64,000 nt of DNA, from positions 21,935,067 through 21,999,066 of the forward strand of contig OX359245.1 in assembly GCA_947179485.1 (NCBI GenBank). Direction: 5' to 3'. The notes under the pieces are model-generated. The model saw only the letters and a program-made list of their open reading frames with translations, ran no database searches and was not told the DNA's origin. A program made the position numbers and the translations under genes. Of the stretch, positions 1-12,100 are shown in pieces (the stretch's first letter is position 1; each line of letters starts with the position of its first letter). This DNA comes from Allacma fusca (lineage: Eukaryota; Arthropoda; Collembola; Symphypleona; Sminthuridae).

Positions 1-2354
1 ACATATATATAAACTTTTCGTCAATCCTATGTAGGTTACTAACAACAATAAGGAAATGAATTCGTCATCGCCAGATATATCCGTATGTACATAGAATATC
101 TACTTCCATGTAAGAAAAGTCTACTTGAAATCTCAAGCTGCCACGCTACGCATCCTCTCACATTTGAAAGATTTTGGTACACAATCCAAAATAATCTTTA
201 AGGCTGGGGAAAAAGTAAGTTTAGATTTTAGAGACGAGGAACATATAGTTAATATCCTTGGTATAAATTAGTTGCAGAATTGAAATGAAATGCTGGCAAT
301 GCAAGGCCTGGTTCAATAATGATTCATTAACGTATTCATAGTGTAAATGAATCTAGTGGATATAGAAAAAGAGTGTTGCCTGCTATGGCTAAGATGAGAC
401 AGTAAGCGGAGCATGGATAATGAATGTGATGCCGGAAAAGGTTCCTTTTCATTGTCATATGTTGCCGGTCTAGTTACACATTCACACTTCTCCTTTTCTG
501 TCTCTTATGTTCTTATCCTCTCCTTCATATGTAATTACATAAGCTAGTCATCCTTACAAACTGCTCAAGTCAGATGGGGGAACTGTAATTTAAAGCTTCG
601 TAAAATTATGCATCCGCTCTCCAGCTATTCTATTTCTCGGCTAGTTCGGGTACCGTTTTATGCATCTACATACCTAAACTTCCTCGGATCATCCTTTCTT
701 CTGGCCTATTTTAACAAGTACAAAACTCATGTGCAATATGTCGATACAGGATCTTCCTTAATTTTTTTGCTCCGCCATAAAGTTAAACCAAAAAGTTACT
801 TCTGTGTCGGTTAATTCTACACGTGCTGTGCATAAGTGGCACTTATTTATCTTTAATTGCACACTATGATCCTCCCCAAATTAAAGGGAACAGTACGTAC
901 ACATGAGTTGGTACTAACGAACAGTTCTTATGTTCTCAGTATATTCAAGTTCATTCGTTCGTACTACAGCATATTTTACACTCACATCAAAAATGCAAAC
1001 ATTTGTGCCACCGGAATCGCACTACAACTGTTCATAGTACTTGTCGAATTTTCGAGACTTCCTATATCTATACTTAAAATATAATATTGTGAAATAGCCT
1101 TTGTAATTCGATTCCGGATAAAGCTTCGTAGCGATTCCTTGTGTAAACATTTAGAGAGGAGAATCAACAATAGCGTAAATACTACACAGGCATAATGTAC
1201 ATATTTCATTGTTGGGTTGTAGTGTAGTGTAGCTACTAGCGACGTACCCATGTAGTAAGTACATGTATAAGAAATATCTAATTCCTAATGTCATGCAGGA
1301 AATGTGGACGGTTACAGTTACAAACTGCTCTTTGGCTTGGAAGCGACAAAATTGGAATTATTTTAGCTGGTAATTATTGCTGAAGAACACCCTTTTAGCC
1401 ATCAAAAAGCCATTTAGGTAATTACTACTTGGTTATTAGGTGGAATTCCCAGCAAGTTACATTCCCTTACCATTTTTTGCTTCCTAAATATTGCTCCTGC
1501 GCTTCTCATTGTTAGTAACACAAACCTCTCACAATGTTACAGGTTACAGAGCTTTTAAGAAGTAATTCTCTCCAATCACCCGTTAGCTTTGCACTATCTT
1601 TCAGCAAAAGCTTCTCCTCGTGAGGGTCGGCAATACCACAAATTTAAACAAATCACGCGGATGAAAAAATACTGGCTGAACGGTATGAAGACGTATTGGA
1701 CGAAGAATCTTCAAACAATGTAGAAACATATAATGGTGTTTTTCCAGAGATCTGAAAACTATGCTTGACTGCAAATGAAGTGGATACTCGAATCTTAATT
1801 CAAGTCACTTCTGAATGGTAAAATTTAACCATATGTATGAAGGGAACCAAAGGGGTTACTACCCCGTTGAAAGCTACATACGTTTGGTCTGACAAAAAAT
1901 ACTTGAGAAAAGTTGCCAGTCAACATTATAGTCTCCCCGTGAGCTTATACAGTGGCTTGAAAAGGGGGACAGTGACTGAGCATCTAATCTAATAATTAGA
2001 CAATTTTCACTTTCAAGGGATTTTATGAAGCATCTTAGCTTGCTTTAGCATATACACTGCTTTCGTCTCTGAACAACGTAGCAACTAACTTGAAAATGAT
2101 ACTTGCACCTAATTACGGATATGAACATATGTATACCCCTTTATTATACATAGGGTTTAAAAGTTGAGTCATTTCATATACATCCGTTAGAAATCAAGGC
2201 TGGAATTACATGGGTTTGAAGTTTTCACAAACCGGAAACATGAATGACAAATGAATCGTGGGGTTGGAAGTGTCAACTGTCAAGTTGTTTGCATTCGGAT
2301 TTGCTCACATAAAGTCAAACGACGGAATAAAATGTGAAATGAGTAATTCCTTAC
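1..2354. other. AT-rich non-coding DNA downstream of the vg exon
   Basis: No coding region, RNA gene or repeat could be recognised here. The short open frames (for example at 608-814 and 857-1084) are low-complexity and hydrophobic by chance, with no recognisable domain. If the Vestigial exon assignment is right, this stretch lies downstream of that exon and would be at least partly intron leading to the C-terminal vg exon, which I did not find. Confidence 0.5.
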
Positions 2355-2862
2355 TTTTTGAAGATTTATCATTGGAATATGCGGAGCTGAGTGCTCGACT
2401 GAAATGCTCATCGACAACTCTGGAGACATCTCCATTGTAGTGAACAAAGACAACACAATTAGCAGATAAATAATGAGCTCGATGACTGTGACTGACTGAG
2501 CTTTCGTGTTCTTGCTGTTGGTGAGTTGTTGGGTCACCAGAGTTAGTATTCGTACTGGTTGCCGTGGCTGAGGCAGTTCCAGACCCTCCAGAACTGACAG
2601 CATTCCCAATGGTTCCTGTACTGCTACTTGTCAACGTGCTGGAGCTCGAACTCCCTCGGGCTGATGTGATCGTTGCTGGGGTCAAAGGGCGTCTTGTAGT
2701 TTGACTATTTGTTTGACTCTGACTATTCACCGTCAAGGTAGCAGAAGCAGCACTAGAGGAGCCTGTTCCTACACTCAGAGGTCCCGGACTGTTGTATGAA
2801 GATGTGTCTGAATGGAGTGAATCTGGGGGAGACGGTGCCGTCGAGAACTTGAACAACTTTTG
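2355..2862 (-). CDS. vg: vestigial internal exon encoding the Tondu/Scalloped-binding domain
   Basis: Vestigial is a nuclear transcription cofactor that binds the TEAD factor Scalloped through its Tondu (TDU) domain and drives wing and appendage identity in insects. The open frame first encodes about 120 residues of Ser/Thr/Ala-rich low-complexity sequence, then a TDU core (about 2,388-2,472) containing SANCVVF, then GDVSRVVDEHFSRAL. The SANCVVF...VDEHFSRAL pattern is the Vestigial form of the domain. There is no ATG at the 5' end. A polypyrimidine stretch ending in TTTTCTAG gives an acceptor with the exon starting at 2862, and GTAAGG at 2354-2349 gives a donor, so this is an internal exon ending in phase 1. 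Reading on past the donor adds a non-conserved tail, consistent with intron. No other vg exon was found in the window. A vestigial-like paralogue is possible, but the residues before the core favour vg. Confidence 0.85.
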
Positions 2863-3036
2863 CTAGAAAACCAGATTCCACATATGAAACTAACATCATA
2901 GGCATATATTTGCATTTGAAAATAATAATTCATCCAATATTAAGCTAAAAATAACTGAAAGTAATTGATATCGCTGAATATTATTGGACATTTGACAGGG
3001 AAGATGGAAAGATGATGGTTTCATTACAAGAGTTGG

Positions 3037-3704
3037 GAGATTGCGTTGGAAATCACTTATGACACTTATGAAACTTATAGAACGTAACAATTCAAAATGA
3101 CGTCAGTTTCCATAGTTGCGCGTACGTGACGTCACTTTCCGCTACGTATAGAACTTATGGCGCGAATCTATACGTTTAACGTATCGACTCACGTATCTTA
3201 CAGTTCCCAGTTTTCAGTAAAAGTAATCAAAGTTTGAAATTCTAATTAAAATAAGTTATTAATGCTTAAGAGCAATAATTACTTTAATTTTCTATATAAA
3301 GAAAAGTTTCTTAGTTCTTATTTGTTAAATTTTAAAGTTAATGTATTCCATGATTACGCATTGTTCAGGTAATCCTCCAGGTTTCGAGCCTCAATCTTGA
3401 AACTTGACTCTCGTACTCATATAATTATAACCATTTGCTAGTATTGCCGTTACTGTGTAAGTACTGCTTTTTAAGGCACTGAAGCAGCAACTTGTTATTC
3501 TTTAAAAATATGTGTTAACGCTAGTGTGATATTAATTATGTGGTTAATTACAATTAAGGATAAATTTAAATTCTGAAGTATTTTCAGATTACGGAGAACT
3601 GAGTAACGCAAACTATTCCACGTATAAACCGTAACGTATGCAACGTAACTTATTTCTATACGTTACGTTAGGTAAGTGTCATAAGTGATATGCGACGCAA
3701 TCTC
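3037..3704. mobile_element. Non-autonomous inverted-repeat element (MITE-like), ~668 bp
   Basis: The left end (3037-3068) and right end (3673-3704) are inverted repeats that match at about 29 of 32 positions. Both start GAGATTGCGT and contain ATCACTTATGACACTTA. Inside each arm are many ACGT-centred palindromes such as TACGTAACGTA. No open frame of note lies between the arms. No convincing target duplication flanks the repeats, so superfamily is not assigned and the real ends could lie slightly further out. The element sits just upstream of the Vestigial exon, probably within the preceding intron. The inverted repeat is seen directly; calling it a transposon is inference. Confidence 0.6.
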
Positions 3705-6700
3705 TCTAGTTACTCCTACGTAACGTATCTCGCATTGAACTGTCACAGCTGTCATTATACGACGATATGAACTACCCGCTCCACTGATTCTGAGTCAACG
3801 TTTTGACACTTCCATCCTAGGATTATGTAATTCAATAGCTAATGAACAAACGAAACAGTATGTTGGTCTAGTTGTTGACGTGATTGCAACGAGTGCGCGA
3901 ACCCTAACTGGTATTGAGACCCCTGTACTACTTACACAAAGAGTTTCTACAATTTACCTCCAACTGAAGATCATGTTTCAAAGCAAAACAAAATTATGTT
4001 CTTTTATCCGGATACTTAGGTAACTCTCCTAGGTCTTGCGGGTATGTAGTTATACTACTCAGATACTGCTAGTGCAAATGCTTACAAAATGGACACAAAT
4101 CTACACACAGCGTTTTGATTCCAGTCCAGGAAAAACACATTTCTCGATAAGTGTCTCTTTCCAATCAATGTAGGAAATGAAAATGCGGAATCAAGATCTT
4201 ATAATGATTTATATTAGCATAAGACAAAACAAGGGACAAGAAAACTGAAAAGGTGAGATAGGGGAAAACAACTCCTAAATGTAAGGTTTTAAAGGGTTTT
4301 TGTTTGAGCTCAAGATAAGTGAATCCTGTTGAGTAGTGAATTATGGTTATTGCCTCACTTAGATCAGGTTGCATAAGTAGACTTTATTGTAAACAAACAA
4401 GGTTCTCAGTCACTCGACGCGACACGCGGGACCAACCGCAACTTTCACAGGGATGACAAGTTGAAAAGGCAAAAAATATTCAATTTATTCTTCAACTGTC
4501 GCTCCCTGAAAAGTTGTTTTTCAATGCTTATTGGTTTTGAGTAAATAAATCTCAGGATTTTAGCAGTTTCGTTTTAAAATACGACTCGCCTGTATAGTGG
4601 TTTTCCTGCCTTATAGTTTTGATCTATGTCATCAATAAGTGCTCTCCAGTATTAATAATAATTGAAATAGCACATATAGAGTACTAAAATAAAGAGCTTT
4701 AGGGTAAATTCAGCGACTCGTTCAATTTCATTTCACTCACTCTCAAATCCTGCTAAATTAATATAGGTATGTACTTTTGCACTTTTAACTAGAACCAAGC
4801 TGTGTCGATTTCATCGGCCTTCATGGGTCAGTCACATGAGTTCCATATGAGAATATCAAACATTGAGAATGTGTTTAATGACAGAATGCTTAATCCCTTT
4901 ATACCTCGTCTGCTGTTTTATTCCCTCAAGAACTATGTCGTGAATGCAGCTAGGAATTAACAAGTTATGACAACATGGGTTTAAATTTAAGATAATTAAA
5001 ATAAGAATTTATTATTGCTGTCTCATGTTTGGTCATTTCAAAGCAAAGGTTGAAAGACTTATACTAAAGTAGCATAAAAACAACTTCTCATTTTAAAGTG
5101 TAAGGACAGAATATATGCATTTACACTCGCTATGAGAATATTTACTCTATACAGTACAAGCAGCAATATTCTTTTAGAGTGCTCTAATATTGAGAAATCA
5201 CTGTGATGATTCACTGTTGCAATTCTGGATGGTAAACAGCACATATGACCACGTAGAATGTGATCAAATTAATCAATTGTATGAACTGCCTGATTCCACC
5301 TTATTAACTATACTACTTATAGTCACGGTCATACGTTTTTAGGGGCGAAGTGAAGCTGAAACTCACATTTGTGGACGTGCTGGTGTCTACTTGTCTGAGA
5401 CCTGAGAACACGAAAACTGCCGAATGAATGACACCAGACGTTTCAGATCTGTAACTGGGGCAGAGTAGATAAAATGCAAGAAGGTGTTAAGTATTCGGGT
5501 CATCCGTTTGACCTCAGGACATTAAATGATGTAATATATAGATACATGCATATGTGTGTAAACACATCTATCTACAAATACACACATTTTTTTCACTGTT
5601 GATACTATATTAATTAATTTCCTCGCATATTATCGTATTCAGGATGCATAAAACATTAGAAAAACGTTACAACAATCTAATTTAAAATACGCACGTACAA
5701 ATTCGTGCGATATTTACAGGTGGGTACAAAATACAATTTAATTTATAGAATTTATCAGACAATAGGTGGCACATGCTGTACCTTCCTTTTCTGTTCATAT
5801 ATAAACATACCGCGCAAATGAGATTTTTTCTAAATGTTTGCACAAGAACACGTATCTAAATGTTCTGAAAGTGTCCCTGCTTGCTCATTCAGGGTATTAC
5901 AGTTACTAGCCCTTGCTGTTACGTCACATTGTGTTGCTTCGCCCCTTAGTGACTAACTCTTAGCACGTATAGTGCTGAACACCGATAATTTTAATTTCGT
6001 GCTTCCATTTAAAAACAGAGGTGATATTATCTTGCCTTGGAGCGTTTACAATTACATGGAGTACAGTAGTTTTGTACATTGTAGACCACAATCGTAAACG
6101 CCGGGATATATCTAATTGTATGCAATTACATAAATCGAAGAATCAACCAATTAAATTCAATAGGTATGATCAGAATTTATATCCAAGCTATTACTTGTAC
6201 AGCAGCTAATACTTTGAAGACAGGAACAAATTACAGTTAAAAATCTTTAGCGAAAATCTACAAGATCTAATACGAGTTGTCTGATTTGAAAACAATTAAT
6301 GTCAGACAGTACATACATGAGGTAATGATAATTGCGTAAGATTTCAAGTTTACAGCAAGGATTTGTGAAAGCGCTAGTATTGCTGACTAAATTCCGTGAG
6401 CTTATGACTCCTACAGAAGTGCATCTCTTAAGTGGGAACATAGCTATTTAGCTATTATTTAAGATCAATTAGCACTGACTGAATCGTATAAATAAAGATA
6501 TTTAGACCAGAAGTATAACGTACAATCCTAGTGAGCACTAGAGTCAGCAGGTTTCCTAACAGCAAATGCTGTCGTGCAAATTTAAAGAGTAATAAACTTT
6601 AATTTATAGTTTACACATCATTGATTTAAATTATGAACTACATTTTTCGATGACTAGGAGTCACATATTTTGCACTTGAGCTGCAATCAAAAACCATTAC

Positions 6701-9094
6701 TCATCAGATGGCTCACATAACAAGGCTTTAATTGTTAAGTCATGCGGTAATGGCGTAGGTCATTATGGGTCTGGTGAATATACAACACATACAATACATA
6801 CATACATTGATTTATACTTTTTGCTAGATGCTGAAGTAAGGAACTACATGAGATTTTTCGTCATGTGTGCAGTAAGATTGACCATTATTAGATACTTGTA
6901 GTTGATTAATGAGAATAAAGTCATAACTTCCCATGATAGACATAGATTGTAGATGGTACTACTCAAACATGATACGTAAAACTGACTACAGATAATTATA
7001 ATAACTTACTTTTTCGGACCCTGATCGGTCGCAAGAAGAATACGACATAGCATACGGTTGATACATTACGGTGCAACTCATTGTAGACCTACTTATCATA
7101 AGGACCTTGCGAATAAAATCAGAACACAAATATTTCCTTACGAGTTCACAAAGTTTTCGATGACAACGAGTTCAGTATTAAATATTGCACTTAATACGCG
7201 CGTTTGCTAATGAAGTTGAAAGTACGTTCGAGACCGAAAGCTGTTTTTGATTTTGCCAAGACAGATTTTGCACCAATTTAGAGAAATGACTGATTAATTA
7301 GGCAATGGAAGTCTTCTCGGGTTACCCACCACGAACAATGTTCTGGGATTATATTTGAAGATACAGTAGGTGTGGTAGGATAGGTAAGTTCTGTACTTGA
7401 GCGTGAAAAGATTGCACGGTTTCGGATTGTATTATTCAGAGTAAAACCAGCTGGCTGGAGATGGGATGATGAGATTTAATGAAGACGATCAGAAACCAAG
7501 AAGCATTCCAGTTATTTCCTACAAAAGAATTCCAATTCCTTCAAGGAGTCTCTTAGTCTGCAGTTCACATTTCCACTCTGCATGTTAAACACTCAACTGG
7601 TGTAAGATGGAAGGGAAAGAGCAGATATGCCTTGGCATCAATAGCATCCCTAGGTCTGGTGATCATCTGACGATGCAAAGCAGACGATGGATTCAACAAT
7701 GGTCTGACAACGCACATATATCCTTTATCCTTGGCCAAAGAACACGTTTTGCAAATTAATGATTTTACTTGTTACGATTTCATCGACTTCTGAACTCCTG
7801 TCACAAAAAGAATATGCCGCTTCATTGTTTTCCCGGAGTGGACCGGATGGAAAGCATAATTGATTACTTAAAGTTATTTTCTGGTCTTCTTCCAGATATA
7901 CTGTGTCAGCGGGTAAAAATGATTCAGAGATCCCACTTTGCTCCTTACTGAAATTTCGCTGTGGTGAATGACAGGGAACTAAGTCGTCGTAGTATCAAAA
8001 ATATTTCCAAAATTAATTCTCATTTAGTCCACACCGGATAAAGTTATTGTTTTTTCCTTTTGCTTCGGATTTAGAATTTGTGTGAAATATTAAGTACCGC
8101 TTAGGTTAGTTTCCTTGGAGCCGGAACACATAATTATTCGAATAGAGACATGGATGTACTGCTTATGTGAGCAATGGGAACCTCATATATGCTGCAGTCA
8201 ATACATAGGATTAAAATGTTAGAATTGGTAGGTTTTCTACTCAATTGAAATGCTCTTCACTGATTCCACTTGCTTAACCAAGAGTTTTAAAAGAAGCTTT
8301 TAAGCGTGTCGAGTTTGGTGGAATTATGCAGATGAATGAAGTAGGTACACGCTGCATTCCATTCCAATCGGCCGACTGAAAGGCACGAGCTCGATAGTAA
8401 ATTCCAGACCAGCTTCTCTCAGGCGTTTAAGTTAAGTCTTGCCCTGATATCTGCGTCCTTTAATTATCTGCATGAGGTAAACGTCTTCTTTCACAGTAAT
8501 TGCCACCTGACGCGAAGAACTATTTCATGATTGAATTTATGTCTAGTCTCCGGCAATTGAATTGATTTAGCTTGTCAACACTGCTACTGTGTGCTTAAGC
8601 ACAGAAATGGAGTTTCTTGATGTAAAACTAATGTTGGGAGAAATGTGTTCTAGTCAGATGGTGACGCAGGATGAGTCTCAAATGGGGCAAGTCGAATCTG
8701 TGGAAAAATAATTGTTGCTTGAGTAATTAATGGCTCGTTACCATTGGTTTGGAGCGGAGCACAAAATGTGGATTACGTGTGAGGGAGCGTGTGGAACTAG
8801 GACTGACTGAGAAGGTAGTGGAAAAGTTGACTTGCTTCCTTTTTACTTTTTCGTATGGTGCACAGATTTCGTATAGTGCCTGCCACATGTGTATTTTGCT
8901 CCATGTTCTGACTCAGAGACCTTGCATTCACCAGTAAGTTGGGGTTATTGTGTGGGAACTTGGAAGGAAGTGGTGTATGTTGTTGGCGGTGTGTGTTGGG
9001 AAAGGAAGGCGCTAAAGATAAAGCCGGGCAGGAGAATGTCTTGGATATTTGTTAAAAGTTCCTTGTGTACTTGACTGTAGTGGTGAAGTGTTGA

Positions 9095-9133
9095 GCATTG
9101 GAAAAGGCATTGGAAAAGGCATTGGAAAAGGCA
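9095..9133. repeat. 12 bp tandem repeat, about 3.25 copies
   Basis: The unit GCATTGGAAAAG is repeated in tandem just over three times without a mismatch. It creates artificial periodic peptides in the overlapping open frames of both strands, so those frames (about 8,945-9,295 minus and 9,157-9,378 plus) should not be read as genes. Confidence 0.85.
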
Positions 9134-12100
9134 GTTCCGCGAGCAAGAGCTGAGCGGTGATCCTGAGGACGAATTTGCGTTTGTTAGCCAGACAGACGAG
9201 GAGCTGGGCGGGACTTGGTTCTCTGTGGGCAGCCGCTGACAGTCCCACTTCACATCCATTCCTATTTCTCTGCATTGCCATAGTGACACAGGCACTCTAT
9301 TCCACTCTTATCGCATCCCTAAACATCGCCTGCCGAAAACACAAAAGATCAATTTTTATATGCCCATCCTTACTTTAGCTCACTTTCCTACTCTCCAACG
9401 AATACTGCACAGCTTTCTGCTCCTATCTTTCCCCACTCACTCCTAAGGGCATCTTATTTATTCTTAGCTCAAAACTAATTTATTGGTTAGTAGTTAAGTA
9501 TAACCACAAAACAATTCACAAGCTTTACAATCGCACAATTTGACCAATTCACTCATCACAGATTCACACACAAATTCATGTATATTTCACAAATGTACCT
9601 GGAAAAATTCACTGTTAGATAATATGATGCTGCAGTGGAAATGTATGCCTTCAATGCATTTATAGTTGGTGAATTGAGCCAGCGATGCAATTAGATTTAG
9701 TAGCGTTAAACAATCTTGCTTAGGTCCAGGTCACTCAACTGTATGGCTGGTACTAACAATAAGTGGTCCCAGAAACTGAAACTGAAAAAGTGTCTGCTCA
9801 AAGCAAACTTGTGAGATTTATAATTATGGTACAAACATTCGATATTAAACGATAAAGATTATTAGAAGTAATACACAAGCATACCTTGTGCTAAATGAAA
9901 TGACAACTATTTTGGAACTGAAGCGATGATTTTTAGTGGAGTTTTCGTGACACATCTGACTATCACAATAGAATATAAATTTTAAATGCTTGCAGTAAAA
10001 TATGGATGCTGTGACATTGCACTGTATTGGCGTATTTACGAATGTGTGGGCATTCAAAGGTATCAATCGGCAAATTTATCATTGTTTGCAACAGAATAGA
10101 AGGATGGATAAAACCAATTTAAATAAGTATCTACATTTAGATTTGTGTGAAGTCTCTGGGAAGGAGCCTTTGTGATGGTTTCTCCGATTATGTTTAATAC
10201 GAAAGAGAGAAAGGAAGGTGAGAACTGAAAGGGTAGGGAATGTGTCAAGTCATTATTACAGTATGGCTATATGAGTTGAGACTGCACATTTTCTAACAAT
10301 CAGATATGATCACTCCATGTGGTCACTTACGCAGTTGTCATCCAGCACTTCTTTTTATCCTTGTAATTGCTTGTTACACTGCCAGTTTAAACTTAATTTT
10401 ACTTGATTACAGTGATTAACATCCATCAATTCAGATATTGCGGATAGATAGTTGGATGATTGTGAATAAATAATCAGCCAAAGGTTCCGGTCGTGGAGCA
10501 GCATTTATTTCTGCTATTTCTAAATTTACTGCTTTAGTGAATCAGGTGTTAATAAATCTATTTCATTTATCTAGCTTTTATAGCACCAAAGCTCTTATTC
10601 GGATATATGGGCCAAATATAAACACTTTAGAATATTAGTTACTGCAAACACAAATCATGCTACAAAGCTGAAGTTATTACCCGATTTTTACCTGTGCTTT
10701 GAGCACATAAGTTATCTTTATTATTCCCCTCCACGAACTAAAGTATCGTTTTCAATCGTATAAAATTTAAAATCATTGTTAACTGAACATACGGACTAGC
10801 CCCTTCAAATGAAAATTAAGAAAGAGACAAGATAGAACTGAAATTTATTTCGGTTGCTTTTATTTAATCGTTTGCTTTAGGATTATTCGAACTTACATAG
10901 GTTAGCATTTGCGAGAGAAATTAAAAAACTTTCTTAGAAAATTAAATTTGAGCGGTTTGTAAGGGCTCCTAATCAGAACAATCGGAGAGCTGCTATACAG
11001 ATAAGACATGGGTATCCTAAAACAAGATCTTTCAAATCATGATAAACTTTGATCCTTAACCCTGAATGATAATGAATTTGCTTCTATGAAGTGAGGTCCA
11101 AAATGGTGTAAGTTCATTTCACAAAATTTTACAGAAGAAACGATTCTCAACTTCAAACGGTGGAGAATTACAAGCTCGCAATACTTTTAAATCGAAGAGG
11201 AGCACCATGCTATATTTTCACACAATTGCTAATATTCCAGGTTCAATACTTTTTCGCCAATAAACATTTGAAGGATAAACTTATTCCAGTTATTGTATTA
11301 AACTTGAGGAGATTCTCTTTTAAGGTAAAGCTTTAGTGAGCCTGTGACGACAAATAGCGCTATTATTACAGTAATATCTTTCGTACATTTAACAATACTA
11401 TTTGGGTCTTGTATAAAGTTTATTAAAATAAAAGTGACAGTATTTAAGGAAAATTAACTGGAACCAAAGTAGTAATTACTTCAATTTATTCCCGTTAGTT
11501 TTCATCCAATGTTTGTACTTACTTATAAAGATCATTAGGATTGTCTCCACGTTGTCCCTTGCTTTAGAGTACTTCATTGTAAAATAAAACGAATGTCGAA
11601 AGAAATGATTATAGGGTAGTTTTCATTTTGTCTCTCACCTCTTCGTATGTACTAACGTGTTCCTCTAGCAAAATGAAATTTCATTATCAAATCCGGAAAG
11701 AGTGTAAGTTATTGTATTAGTTAATTATTGATGGCCTGAACGCTCTGGCACTATGGTATTTTATTGTAATAATTTATTCGTCAAGATTTTAAATATTTCC
11801 ATCAACGTAAGAAACGCAAAACATTTCGGAATTTTCATAAACGCACATATGTGCGTCTTCCGTAATATTTGAAGGTGTACCTGTGTGCTATTGTTGGCTT
11901 GTCTGTCCTCTCAAATATTGTACGATCAGTTTCAACTACATAAAATGCTTATAGTTAAGATGCAAATACAGGCTCATGTGGAATAATTAGGGTGTACAGT
12001 TTTTTCCCACGTGGAAGCAACTGCGACCGAGCAAGGTCTAGAGGTCGGAAGAAATGAAATGTGTACTTATGGTTAGTAAATATTTTGGTTACTCTTAATA

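Noticed and set aside
8945-9378. Overlapping open frames on both strands around 9.0-9.4 kb
   Set aside because: They are sustained by a 12 bp tandem repeat and a modest GC rise, with no conserved domain or splice context.
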